Shown here: piece by piece, positions 1-8,459 of the stretch
Numbering within the stretch: the stretch's first letter is position 1
Layout: each line of letters starts with the position of its first letter
Origin: Streptomyces sp. MMG1121
GTDB lineage: Bacteria; Actinomycetota; Actinomycetes; Streptomycetales; Streptomycetaceae
Assembly: GCF_001280015.1 (NCBI RefSeq)
Contig: NZ_LGDV01000175.1
Span: 28,656 to 92,655, forward strand
DNA: 64,000 nt
Direction of reading: 5' to 3'
Position numbers and translations under genes: made by a program
Notes under the pieces: generated by a model
What the model saw: the letters and a program-made list of their open reading frames with translations, nothing else
What the model was told of the DNA's origin: nothing
Database searches by the model: none

Positions 1-2995
1 GCAGGTCCCAGACCTCGTCGGCCTCCGCGGCGATACGGTGCTGCACGAAGGCGGCGCCGTCCTCGGGGGCGGCGCTGAACGCCGGGCGCAGCGAGACGGC
101 GCCGGCGGTCTCGGCGGCCCGCAGCTCCTCGGCGTGCAGGAAGTCGGCGTCGGGGGCGTCGCAGCCGAAGTACAGCAGCGCAGGCGGGAGTTCGACACCC
201 GTGGCGAGGGCCGTCGCCCGGTCGGCGACGGCGCCGCGGAACGGGGCGAGTCCGGTGCCGGCCGCGATCATCACGACCGGCGCCGAGCCGTCGATCCGGA
301 AGACCTCGCGGCAGGGCTGGACGCGGGCGAACACGGTGTCGCCGGGCTTCAGGGCGGCGAGGTGGCCGGAGCCGGTGCCCCGGTAGCGGCCGCGGCCGGA
401 GCGGGCGGGGGCGTCGAGCACGGAGACCATGAGGTCCACATGGCCCGCGTCGACGGCCGGCGAGGAGGAGACGGAGTAGTGGCGGGGCTTGAGCGGGGTC
501 AGCAGGTCCAGCAGCAGCGGCCAGTCGAGGGCTCCGCGCAGGGCGGGGTGGTCCTCGGCCAGCTCCACCAGGGTGCGCGGATCGTCGTCGCCCAGGGCGG
601 CGAGGGCGGCACGCTCGGGCGGGCAGGGGTTGGCCTCGGCCAGCAGGGCCCGCTGCCGGGCGGTCGGCCGCTCCTGCAACTCGACGTGGTGTGACAGAAG
701 TTGACGTACCGTCAGCGGCCGGTCCACGGCGAGGCCGTCGCGGCGCGGGCGGGTGGCCCTGATGTCCAGCACGGCGTGGGGGTCGAGGCCGAACGCGTTG
801 ACGGCGCGGTCCACCAGCTCCGGGTCCTGGGCGGGCAGCACGGTCAGATGGTCGGCGGTGCGGTACGTGACGCCCTCGGGCAGGGCGATGCGCACGAGCC
901 GCTTCGCGCGCGGATACCGCGGCGCGGTGAGGTCGTACGCCTCGGTCACCGTCATCGGGACCAGTGCGTGCCGCTCGGCGAGGGCGTCCAGCGGTCCCCC
1001 GGCCAGGGTACGTACCTCGTAGGCGTGGTCGGGTTCGTCCGCCGCCCGGTGGGTGGCGTCCGGGTCGCCGTACTCGGTCAGCAGGGCGGTGCGCAGGCGG
1101 GCGGTGAACTCCCGGACGGTGCCGGTGAGATCGCCGGAGGCGTCGGCGGCGGCCCGGTCGGTCAGCCGGGTGGCGCCGAGTTCGGCGAGCCGGGCGTCGA
1201 CGCGGGTGGGGACCTGCTGGTAGGTGGCGGCCCAGTTGCGGTCGCCGACGCCGAGGACGGCGTAGGTCACCCCGGTCAGGTCGGGTGCGCCCTCCAGCCA
1301 GGCGGTGAAGGCACCGGCGTCGTCGGTGGGGCGGCCGTTGTAGGAGGCGGCGGTGACGACGACGGGCCGGTCGGCGGGCAGCCCGTCGGCGTACGCGTCG
1401 AGGGCGGCGACCTCGGTGGCGCAGCCCACGGCGGCGGCCTCGTCGGCGAGCTGGGCGGCGAAGGCCCGGCAGGTGCCGTAGTTGCTGCCGTGCAGGAACA
1501 GGGCGCCGGTGCCGGGCCGGACGCGGGCCGGGAGGCCGTCCGGGGCCGGGACACCGTCCTCCTGCGGGCGGGCGGAGCCCGGCAGCGGGGCGTGGACGCG
1601 GTCGGCGTCGGTGCGCGGGGTGAGCGTGAGGGTGAAACCCTCGGGCTTGAGGGTGAGGGTCTCCTTGACGTGGAGACGGTAGTCGGCGTGGTCGTGCAGC
1701 CGGTAGCGGTGGACCAGCATGGCGAGCAGCATGGTGGCCTCGTGCAGCGCGAACTGCCGCCCGATGCAGGCGCGTTCACCGGTACCGAAGGGCTTGAAGG
1801 CGTGCACCGGGCGGCCCGCCTCCGCCTCGGCGGTGAACCGCTCGGGGTCGAAGTGCTCCGGGTTGTCGCCCCACACCGGCTGCCGGTGCAGCATCGGGGC
1901 GAGCACGGTGACGGACTGCCCGGCCGTCAGCGGGATCCGGCCGCCGAGCAGGGTGTCCTCGCGGGCGTGCCGGCTGAAGGCGGCGGCCGTCGGCCACAGC
2001 CGCAGGGCCTCGTTGAGGACCTGCCGGGTGTAGGTGAGCCGGCCGATCTCGTCGTACGTCGGCTCCGGGTCGGCGTCGTCGCCCCACAGCGCGTCGGCCT
2101 CGCGCTGCACCAGCCGGAGCACGGCCGGGTGCTTGGCGAGGTAGTACAGGGCGAAGGACATCGCGCCGGAGGTCGTCTCGTGGCCGGCGATCAGGAAGGT
2201 GATGACCTGGTTGCGGATGTTGGCCGCGTCCAGGGTGGTGCCGTCGGCGGGGTGCTGGGCACTGAGCATCAGCCCGAGCAGGTCCTCGGCGCCGCTCTGG
2301 TCGGTGCCGGAACGGGAGGCGATGACGTCGTCCACGACCTGGGCGAGGTAGTCGGCATCGGCCCGGAAGGCCGCGTCGGCGGCGGAGTGGTCCTGGCCCG
2401 GGGTGCGGGCCAGCTGGTTCATGCTCCACTCCAGGCAGCGGACCATCGACTCCACGAACGGATGCGGCTCGCTGCGCTCGAAGGAGCCGAAGTCGTAGTC
2501 GAACCCGGCGAGCCCGATGGTGTCGAGGGTCATCCGGGTCATGTCGTCGGGCACGTTCACCGCCCGTCCGTCCCGGGCCGCGCGGTCCCAGGAGGTGATG
2601 AGCCGGCGGGCCACCTTGAGCATGACCGGGTGGTAGGTGCGCATCGAGCCGAGCGCGAAGGCGGGCATCAGGATGTCGTGCGCCTTGGCCCAGTTGGGCT
2701 CGTCGTTGTAGGCGGTGAACAGGCCGTCGGCGGCGAAGGAGCGCACGTTCTCCAGCGCGGGCCCGATGTGCTTGGCGAAGCGGTCCTCGTCGGCGAGGTC
2801 CGCGACCAGGTCGGCGTCGGCGACGAACATCGCCTCCCGGCCGTGCAGCCGGCGCACGAGCACCGGGCCGTGGGTGCGCATCAGCTCCATGACCTGCTGG
2901 ATGGGGGTGCGGCCGGGACCGGTGGCGGTGATGTCGACGACGGGGACGCCGGTCAGGGTGCCGGCCGGGTCGGGGTGCGGTGCGGGGCGGGGCAT
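1..2995 (-). CDS. Self-sufficient cytochrome P450-NADPH reductase, CYP102 type (3' end outside window)
   Basis: This is a fusion of a P450 heme domain and a diflavin reductase, the arrangement of P450 BM3 (CYP102), which hydroxylates fatty acids or similar hydrophobic substrates with NADPH and no separate redox partner. About 998 codons are visible. The I-helix reads AGHETTSG and the heme motif FKPFGTGERACIGRQFA places the thiolate at Cys410. A flavodoxin-like FMN domain begins near residue 495 (FLHGSNYGTCRAFA), the FAD-site motif RHYSVSSS is near 845, and the NADPH-site motif AAGTGLAPFRG is near 910. The family is about 1050 aa, so only the last 50 or so residues are missing. The ATG at 2995 gives a normal CYP102 N-terminus (MPRPAPHPDPAGTLTG). 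It is divergent from the PAS-LuxR gene. No transmembrane segment is seen, so it is cytosolic. The substrate is not predictable from sequence alone. Confidence 0.95.
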   Translation of the reverse strand, partial: MPRPAPHPDPAGTLTGVPVVDITATGPGRTPIQQVMELMRTHGPVLVRRLHGREAMFVADADLVADLADEDRFAKHIGPALENVRSFAADGLFTAYNDEPNWAKAHDILMPAFALGSMRTYHPVMLKVARRLITSWDRAARDGRAVNVPDDMTRMTLDTIGLAGFDYDFGSFERSEPHPFVESMVRCLEWSMNQLARTPGQDHSAADAAFRADADYLAQVVDDVIASRSGTDQSGAEDLLGLMLSAQHPADGTTLDAANIRNQVITFLIAGHETTSGAMSFALYYLAKHPAVLRLVQREADALWGDDADPEPTYDEIGRLTYTRQVLNEALRLWPTAAAFSRHAREDTLLGGRIPLTAGQSVTVLAPMLHRQPVWGDNPEHFDPERFTAEAEAGRPVHAFKPFGTGERACIGRQFALHEATMLLAMLVHRYRLHDHADYRLHVKETLTLKPEGFTLTLTPRTDADRVHAPLPGSARPQEDGVPAPDGLPARVRPGTGALFLHGSNYGTCRAFAAQLADEAAAVGCATEVAALDAYADGLPADRPVVVTAASYNGRPTDDAGAFTAWLEGAPDLTGVTYAVLGVGDRNWAATYQQVPTRVDARLAELGATRLTDRAAADASGDLTGTVREFTARLRTALLTEYGDPDATHRAADEPDHAYEVRTLAGGPLDALAERHALVPMTVTEAYDLTAPRYPRAKRLVRIALPEGVTYRTADHLTVLPAQDPELVDRAVNAFGLDPHAVLDIRATRPRRDGLAVDRPLTVRQLLSHHVELQERPTARQRALLAEANPCPPERAALAALGDDDPRTLVELAEDHPALRGALDWPLLLDLLTPLKPRHYSVSSSPAVDAGHVDLMVSVLDAPARSGRGRYRGTGSGHLAALKPGDTVFARVQPCREVFRIDGSAPVVMIAAGTGLAPFRGAVADRATALATGVELPPALLYFGCDAPDADFLHAEELRAAETAGAVSLRPAFSAAPEDGAAFVQHRIAAEADEVWDL

Positions 2996-3016
2996 GGCGC
3001 GACAACTGCCTTTCGC

Positions 3017-3047
3017 GGTAACGGTGTACTCGGGGTAACGGAGTACT
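3017..3047. promoter_or_regulatory. Direct repeat upstream of the CYP102 gene, candidate operator
   Basis: Two copies of GGTAACGGNGTACT lie at 3017-3030 and 3034-3047. They match at 13 of 14 positions and are spaced 17 bp start to start. They begin 22 bp upstream of the P450 start codon, in the divergent gap shared with the PAS-LuxR gene. The position suits a regulator site for the P450. The binding protein is not shown by the sequence; the adjacent LuxR-type regulator is the natural candidate. Confidence 0.45.
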
Positions 3048-3265
3048 GAGTTCCAGGGTGGGCGACCAGGGGCGCGGGCCCGGTCCACGGCACTACACGA
3101 TCGCGCAGTCAAAACTTGGTTACGGGGCTTGCGCCGGCCACGCGTCCGGCACTCGACGGCCCGCCGCCGGCCGGTACTCGGTTTGGCACAGGCCCCGGTC
3201 GTCGTCTTGGATGAACCGAGACGGGCTCGGGTGGGCTCGGACGCTCGGTATGTCGGGAGGCAGGC

Positions 3266-3907
3266 GTGGACGCGGGGCGGTCCGACGGGGTCGTGTGGCG
3301 CAACCGCGCCCTGACGCTGTTCGACCGGGTGTCGGTGCCGGTCGCGGTGTGCGACGTGTACGGCCAGGTGGTGCTGGCGAATCCCGCGATGGCCGCCGAG
3401 TGCGGTACGACGCCGGGGCGGCTGCGCGGCCGGGATGTGCTGGAGCTGTTCCGCCCGCAGGAGGCCGGACAGGTGGAGCGGATCGCCGAGGCGCTGCGGC
3501 TGCGGCACCGCTCGCGTTACCAGGTGTCGGTGCGCTGGCGCGCGCCCGACGGGGTGGAGCGGTTCGGGGAGCTGACGGCGGATCCGGTCAGCGACAGCGT
3601 GGACGCGACACCGACCCTGCTGGTGATGTTGCAGGTGCGGGGCGAGTGCGGGCCACCGGAGCCGGAGCCGGCCGTGGTCACCGCGATGGAGGGCCGGGTG
3701 CTGGCCCTGCTGGCGAGCGGCGCCGACACGGCCACCGCCGCCCGCGAACTGGGCCTCAGCAAGGACGGCGTCACGTACCACCTACGCCGCCTGTCGGCCC
3801 GCTGGGACGCCGCGAACCGCACCGAACTGGTCGCCCGGGCCTACGCCTTGGGCGTCCTCACCCCCGGCGCGTGGCCTCCGCGGGCCAGGACCCGAGGGGC
3901 GGAGTAG
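3266..3907 (+). CDS. PAS domain LuxR-family transcriptional regulator
   Basis: The 213-aa protein has an N-terminal PAS fold (about residues 15-120, with VSVPVAVCDVYGQVVLANPA) and a C-terminal LuxR-type helix-turn-helix (about 140-195, TAARELGLSKDGVTYHLRRL). The GTG start has GGGAGG at 3255-3260. PAS-LuxR proteins of actinomycetes are DNA-binding regulators, often of secondary metabolism or oxidation genes. Its divergent position suggests that it controls the CYP102 gene; that is inference. The ligand or redox cue of the PAS domain is unknown. The 3' end overlaps the end of a DUF3626-like fragment on the other strand. Confidence 0.85.
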   Translation: MDAGRSDGVVWRNRALTLFDRVSVPVAVCDVYGQVVLANPAMAAECGTTPGRLRGRDVLELFRPQEAGQVERIAEALRLRHRSRYQVSVRWRAPDGVERFGELTADPVSDSVDATPTLLVMLQVRGECGPPEPEPAVVTAMEGRVLALLASGADTATAARELGLSKDGVTYHLRRLSARWDAANRTELVARAYALGVLTPGAWPPRARTRGAE

Positions 3908-4140
3908 TACGTACCCGGGCCCGCCGGAAAACTCGGGCCGCCAACGGGCATGGCGACGTACTGCGAGCGGTACGCGCCGCCCCGGGCCCGCGCCGCCAGG
4001 ATCAGCGGCCCGGCCGGGACCCGGTCCGGGTGGAGGTTCACGGTGATGCGCGGACGTGGGTCGAGCGACGGGTCGAAGACTCCGGCGGCGACAGGTCCGC
4101 CGCCCGCCGGGTGCGGCGGCAGACCCTGCCGGAAATCCAT
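3841..4140 (-). pseudogene. Truncated DUF3626-like protein fragment
   Basis: The reading frame from the ATG at 4140 gives about 99 aa. Its middle (RITVNLHPDRVP, then GGAYRSQYVAMPVGG) resembles the N-terminal signature of DUF3626 proteins, which have ITVNFHPDR and a YRSQF element. DUF3626 proteins are several hundred residues long; this frame stops soon after the motif, inside the convergent PAS-LuxR gene. I read it as a gene remnant. The family match is from memory of the motif and is only moderately secure. No function is known. Confidence 0.4.
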
Positions 4141-4176
4141 TGGCCCTTCCTCCACTGGCTACATAAGCTAGCGGCG

Positions 4177-4195
4177 AACCTAGACCTCCTAGGTT
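4177..4195. promoter_or_regulatory. Perfect 7-bp inverted repeat, candidate operator
   Basis: AACCTAG (4177-4183) and CTAGGTT (4189-4195) form a perfect inverted repeat with a 5-bp spacer. It stands 38 bp before the FBP-protein start and between that gene and the divergent DUF3626 fragment. The AT content is high for this genome. It could be a repressor site or a MerR/MarR-type dyad. No regulator gene lies beside it. Confidence 0.4.
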
Positions 4196-4233
4196 GTGGC
4201 GACGGATCCACGCACGCGAAAGAAGGCCCCGTC

Positions 4234-4728
4234 ATGAGATCACTCACCGAGCAGGACATCCGCGACTCCTTCGTCAACTGCTCCAAGGGAGAGGCCAAGC
4301 GGCTGGCGGTGCCGCGGGATCTGGACGAACGCCCCTGGGAGCACCTGGACTTCCTCGGCTGGCGGGATCCGGGCGCACCGGACCGCAGCTATCTGGTCAC
4401 CGAACGGGACGACCGGCTCGTGGGTGTCACCCTGCGCTTCCAGACTTCGCAACGCGGCTTCCTGCACCGCAGCATGTGCTCGGTGTGCCTGACCACGCAT
4501 CCCGGTGGCGGGGTGACCTTGATGACCGCGCGGAAGGCGGGTCCGGCGGGCCGCGAGGGCAACTCGGTCGGCCTGTACATGTGCACCGACCTGGCGTGTT
4601 CGCTGTACCTGCGGGGCCGGAAGATCCCGGAGTCCGGGATCCGGATCGAGGAGAGTCTGACGTCGGAGGAACAGATCGCCCGCGCCACGGGCAACCTGCA
4701 CGCGTTCCTCGACAAGCTGTACGTCTGA
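4234..4728 (+). CDS. FBP domain protein (elongation factor G-binding type, treble-clef zinc finger)
   Basis: This 164-aa protein has the pattern of the FBP/FusB-like family: an N-terminal helical part (MRSLTEQDIRDSFVNCSKGE) and a C-terminal zinc-binding domain with CSVC near residue 87 and a second cysteine cluster near residue 128 (MCTDLACS). Characterised members bind elongation factor G and can release stalled ribosomes or confer fusidic-acid tolerance; most actinobacterial copies are uncharacterised. The start at 4234 has AGAAGG at 4221-4226. The gene stands alone behind the inverted repeat at 4177-4195. The family call is good, but a role in fusidic-acid resistance is not implied. Confidence 0.8.
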   Translation: MRSLTEQDIRDSFVNCSKGEAKRLAVPRDLDERPWEHLDFLGWRDPGAPDRSYLVTERDDRLVGVTLRFQTSQRGFLHRSMCSVCLTTHPGGGVTLMTARKAGPAGREGNSVGLYMCTDLACSLYLRGRKIPESGIRIEESLTSEEQIARATGNLHAFLDKLYV

Positions 4729-4839
4729 CGACCCGTGTCCGACCACGCCGTTCACTCGCTGCCTCGGCCGGGCCGAGGCCGCCGGGGGCGCGACCCCCTG
4801 CCGGACCGGCACCGCGGCCGACTCTGCGTAGCGGCAAGG

Positions 4840-5843
4840 TGATGCGGCGGCACCGGCCGACGAGGTCGCGGCCCGGGCCGCCGCGGTGCAGGTGGATCAG
4901 CACGTCGTGGCCCGGGCCGCCGCGGTGCAGGTGGATCAGCACGTCGTGGCCCGGGCCGCCGCGGTGCAGGTGGATCAGCACGTCGTGGCTCGGGGCGAGC
5001 GCGATGTCGTGCGGCCCGTCGGGGTGGTCGGTGCCGATGCCGCGGGCCGGCCGGGCCCGCTCCAGCCAGGCGCGGGCGGTGGGCGCGGGGTGCGCAGGCC
5101 GACCAGGCAGTCGCGGTCGCGCACCCGGTCCAGGGTGGCCTCGTCGCTGCCCGGACGCGCCGGACCCAGCGTGAACCGGTGGATCGCACCGTCCGTGCCG
5201 GTCGCGTTGAACGAGCCTCGGTCGAAGGTCGTGCCCACGCTCACATGACCGGCCCCGAACCGGTCCCGCCGGAAGGCGCCCCGCACCTTCGGGCAGTGCG
5301 CCGGGTCCGACGACACATGGGCGACGTGCGCGTCGTGCGCGGACAGCAGCACCTTGCTGCCGGTGCGCCGCTGACACCGCCGCCACGTTCGCGGCCATCG
5401 TCTCGCCGCGACAGCGCATGCCGGCGGCGAGCTGCGCGGGGTCGTCGAAGTCGGAGCCGTCCTGGCGGGGTGCTCCACGGGGCCTCCAGGGCGAAGGCGC
5501 CGAAGCCCTCGGCCTCGACCAGGTGGCGGAACACCCGGTCCTTGAGGGCGAAGAAGTCGTGCGAACCGTGGGTGGCCTCGCCGAGCCCCACCACCTCGGC
5601 GCCGGCGGCCATCCGGTCCAGGGCGCGCAGGTCGCCGTCGGGGCCGCCGGGTTCGACGGTCCGCAGGGGTGGGCGGCCCGGTCGAGGGCGGTGACCACCG
5701 GTCCTTCGCCCCCGCTGAGCCGGCGCTGAGCCGGCCGCTGAGCCAGCCGTTGAGGCCGAGGCGGTCGCCGACAAGGCCGCGGTGCCGGTGGCGAGCGGCC
5801 CGGTGAGCGGGGCGAGGACGGTTCCGATGCGCTGTCGTGTCAT
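4840..5843 (-). pseudogene. Erythromycin esterase family pseudogene
   Basis: Fragments of one erythromycin-esterase-like protein lie in different minus-strand frames. They are an N-terminal part (GAEVVGLGEATHGSHDFFAL, from the ATG at 5843), a middle part (LAAGMRCRGETMAANVAAV), a third (SAHDAHVAHVSSDPAHCPKV) and a C-terminal part (IGTDHPDGPHDIALAPSHDV). At least three frame changes are needed to join them, and about 150 residues usually present after the N-terminal block are missing. Near the end the codons for HDVLIHLHRGGPG are triplicated. Functional relatives hydrolyse ester bonds, including the erythromycin lactone. This copy should be inactive. The 110 bp downstream to the FBP gene hold nothing else that I recognise. 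Confidence 0.85.
4872..4988. repeat. Tandem repeat, 3 x 39 bp, identical units
   Basis: Three identical 39-bp units occupy 4872-4910, 4911-4949 and 4950-4988, each beginning CCCGGGCCGCCGCGG. On the minus strand each unit encodes 13 residues (HDVLIHLHRGGPG) of the decayed esterase. The unit length is a multiple of three. Perfect identity implies a recent expansion, probably by replication slippage. No spacers or leader are present, so it is not a CRISPR array. Confidence 0.95.
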
Positions 5844-6013
5844 GGCCTCCAGGCTGCCGACCGGGTTCCCTCGGTCACCATCCGGCCGCCCTCCGTACCG
5901 GCCTCGCGGACAGCCCCGGTCCCGCCGCCGGGGTGCCCCTGCCGTCCCCGCGGACCGTGCCGCCCCCGACCGGCCGCGTTCGACTCGCCCGGGGAACGGG
6001 AACAGCCGAAGGG

Positions 6014-7267
6014 ATGCACGACGTACGGAAGTGGTCCGAGAGGCCGCTGCGCCTGCTGGAGCGCCGCCGGGAGCCGGTGGTCGTCCAGACGCTGCGGTCG
6101 GCGACGGCGGCGACGATCGCCTACGTCGTCGCCCTCCGGCTGAGCCCCGAGCCGGCCCCGCTGACCGCTCCCCTGACCGCGCTGCTCGTCGTCCAGGTGA
6201 CCTTCTACGCGACCCTCACCAACGGCATCCGGCGGGTGAACTCGGTGGTGGCCGGGGTACTGGTCGCCATCGCCTTCAGCGTGCTGGTGGGCCTGACCTG
6301 GTGGAGCCTGGCACTGCTGATCGTGGCCGCGCTGGCCGTCGGGCACCTGGTGCGGGTCGACGAGTACGTGGCCGAGGTGGCGATCAGCGCGATGCTGGTG
6401 CTCGGGGTCACCACCGTCGGGTTCACCGCCTGGGCGCGCATCGTGGAGACGCTGATCGGCGCGGTCGTGGGCACGGCCTGCAATCTGCTGCTGCCGCCCC
6501 CGGTGTGGGTCGACGAGGCGGGCCGGTCGATCGAGGACCTGGCACGTCGGCTGCGCCAGTTGATGCTGCGGATCGGCGAGGAGGCCGCCGACGGGATCTC
6601 CTGGCAGCGGGCGGCCGAGCGGCTGCACGAGGCCCGGCGTCTCGACCAGCACATCGCCCAGGTGGACGCGTCGCTGCGGCAGGCCGAGGACAGTCTGCGG
6701 CTCAACCCGCGCGTCAAGGAGGGGCTGCTGCACCGGGTGGTGCTGCGCACCGGCCTCGACACGCTGGAGATCTGCACGGTGGTGCTGCGGGTGCTGGCCC
6801 GTTCCTTCACGGATCTGGCGAAGGCCCGCGGGTCCGAGGAACTGTTCCCGCCCGGCGTCGGGGCGACCGTGGAGCAGTTGCTGTCCGAGATCGGCGACGC
6901 GGTGGTCAGCTTCGCGGTGCTGGTCACCACGCATCTGAGCGAGAACGCCGAGTCTGCGGAGGCGCGTCTGACGGCCGAGTTGCACACCGTGGCCGGCACC
7001 CGGGACCGGCTGGCCGAGCTGCTGAGGGAGGAGGTCCGCAGGGACTGGGCGAACTGGCAGCTGCTGGGTGCCGTGCTGGCCGAGGCGAACCGGATCATCG
7101 ACGAGCTGAACACCGAGCACCGCACCCGCCGCCTGCTGGAGGAACTGGACCGCGTCTCCCGCGAGCAGCGGGCCAAGCTGCCCCGCATGAGCCGGCTGCG
7201 CGAGCGTCTCGGCGTGCAGGAGGAGCTGTGGCGGAACCGGGCGGGGTTCGGCGAACGTTCTCTGTGA
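6014..7267 (+). CDS. FUSC family (aromatic acid exporter-like) membrane protein
   Basis: This 417-aa protein has a hydrophobic N-terminal half with about five or six membrane segments (residues 30-170, for example AVVGTACNLLLPPPVW at the end of the block). A long, charged, helical cytoplasmic C-terminal half follows (RRLLEELDRVSREQRAKLPR). This matches the FUSC/ArAE group of putative exporters of aromatic acids and related compounds, usually with half-size members in actinobacteria. The ATG at 6014 follows AAGGG and removes a proline-rich, non-conserved extension of the open frame. A 45-bp gap separates it from the next gene, which may be co-transcribed. The transported compound is unknown. 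Confidence 0.75.
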   Translation: MHDVRKWSERPLRLLERRREPVVVQTLRSATAATIAYVVALRLSPEPAPLTAPLTALLVVQVTFYATLTNGIRRVNSVVAGVLVAIAFSVLVGLTWWSLALLIVAALAVGHLVRVDEYVAEVAISAMLVLGVTTVGFTAWARIVETLIGAVVGTACNLLLPPPVWVDEAGRSIEDLARRLRQLMLRIGEEAADGISWQRAAERLHEARRLDQHIAQVDASLRQAEDSLRLNPRVKEGLLHRVVLRTGLDTLEICTVVLRVLARSFTDLAKARGSEELFPPGVGATVEQLLSEIGDAVVSFAVLVTTHLSENAESAEARLTAELHTVAGTRDRLAELLREEVRRDWANWQLLGAVLAEANRIIDELNTEHRTRRLLEELDRVSREQRAKLPRMSRLRERLGVQEELWRNRAGFGERSL

Positions 7268-7312
7268 AGGAGAGCGATCCCAGGCGGAGAGCCGAGGCAA
7301 GGGGGCGAGCGG

Positions 7313-8353
7313 ATGGCCGGTGCAGAGGTGCGGATCGTCGGGAACGGGCTGCGTCTGCCGGGCGGGGCGGCGGTGCGGTTCATCCGCACGCTGCGGCTGC
7401 CCGAGACGGGCACGCATCCCCTGCCGCCGGGGCTGGGCGGGTTCCCGGTCCGGCGGGTCGCCGACTACGGCGACCGGGTGCCCGAGCAGTGGCGGGCGCG
7501 TGGAGGCGTGATGCTGCCGGTGTACCTGCGCGAGGCGATGTGGCTGAGCTTCTCCGGCACGACGGAACCGGCCGCGCTCCAGGTCGGCGCCGGCAAGGTG
7601 TGCGCGGTGTCCGGCAAGGCCTGGAGCGACCGGCTCGCCCGCGATCCGCAGAACTACGTGGTGCTGCCCCGCCAGCCCTGGCTGGACGGCGTCAACTCCG
7701 GCAAGGGGACCGTCCGGCAGTTCGTCGCCGTGCCCCTGGGGCTCGGCGCGACGGTGGAGGGGCAGGTCACCGGCGAGGAGGTGTGGGGCGGGGTCCAGCT
7801 GCAGTCGTTCGCGCTGCGGGACGGTCCGCTCGGCGAGTGGCGGCGGCGCGAGCAGGAAGGGGCTCGGGCCCGGCGCAGGGCTTTCGCGGACGCTCCGCCG
7901 GGCGGGTACGGCGCCGCGATGATGGCGTCCGCACCGCGGGCGGCACGCCCCGGCGGTGCGGCGCCCCGGGCCGCCGCCCTCGGGCTCGGCGTCGGCGGCT
8001 CGATGCGCCAGGAGGTGTACGGCGACGACCGGCCGCTCACCGACTGGTCCGAGGAGCCCGCCGGGCGCGTGTTCGTGCACCTGGTCACACCGCCGGACTG
8101 GCGGCGCATCACCGGCGAGGCGCCCCCGCCGTCGCCGGTGGACCGGGCGGCGTACACGAGCGCGGGACTGCCCTGGTACGACTACTACGACGCGGACGCC
8201 GAGGATCTCGCCCCGACCGGCACCCTCCAGGAGGTCAAGCCGGTCGGCGACTGGCTCGGCGACGATCCGGACCCCTGGCAGGAACCGTCCCCCGGCCAGG
8301 TGACCCCGCTGAAGGACGCCCCGGGCAAGCCGGTCGAGGACGGCGAGTGGTAG
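7313..8353 (+). CDS. Hypothetical actinobacterial protein
   Basis: This 346-aa protein has no motif I can tie to a known function. The N-terminal two thirds look globular and soluble (VRIVGNGLRLPGGAAVRFIR; ENYVV-like and GVMLPVYLREAMWLSFSG). A long alanine/glycine-rich linker lies at about 190-225. The C-terminal part is acidic and aromatic (SAGLPWYDYYDADAED) and ends in a proline-rich tail. There is no signal peptide or membrane segment. The ATG at 7313 is plausible; a ribosome site is weak (GGGGGCG region). Codon use is that of a real Streptomyces gene. It follows the FUSC gene closely and may share its transcript. Confidence 0.7.
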   Translation: MAGAEVRIVGNGLRLPGGAAVRFIRTLRLPETGTHPLPPGLGGFPVRRVADYGDRVPEQWRARGGVMLPVYLREAMWLSFSGTTEPAALQVGAGKVCAVSGKAWSDRLARDPQNYVVLPRQPWLDGVNSGKGTVRQFVAVPLGLGATVEGQVTGEEVWGGVQLQSFALRDGPLGEWRRREQEGARARRRAFADAPPGGYGAAMMASAPRAARPGGAAPRAAALGLGVGGSMRQEVYGDDRPLTDWSEEPAGRVFVHLVTPPDWRRITGEAPPPSPVDRAAYTSAGLPWYDYYDADAEDLAPTGTLQEVKPVGDWLGDDPDPWQEPSPGQVTPLKDAPGKPVEDGEW

Positions 8354-8459
8354 ATCGCGTTGCATCCTGTGCAACCTCCGTTGCCCCACTTGCCCTTGAC
8401 GGCCGGCAGGGGCCAAGGTGGCTGTCACGACCGAGGCGACCGACGACCCGAGGTGCGGC

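Noticed and set aside
701..3049. Long plus-strand open frame opposite the CYP102 gene
   Set aside because: Its product is glycine/valine/arginine-rich without any motif; it is the mirror of a real high-GC gene with full P450-reductase motifs.
4872..4988. Possible CRISPR array
   Set aside because: The three units are directly adjacent with no spacers, lie in a gene remnant and have no cas genes nearby.
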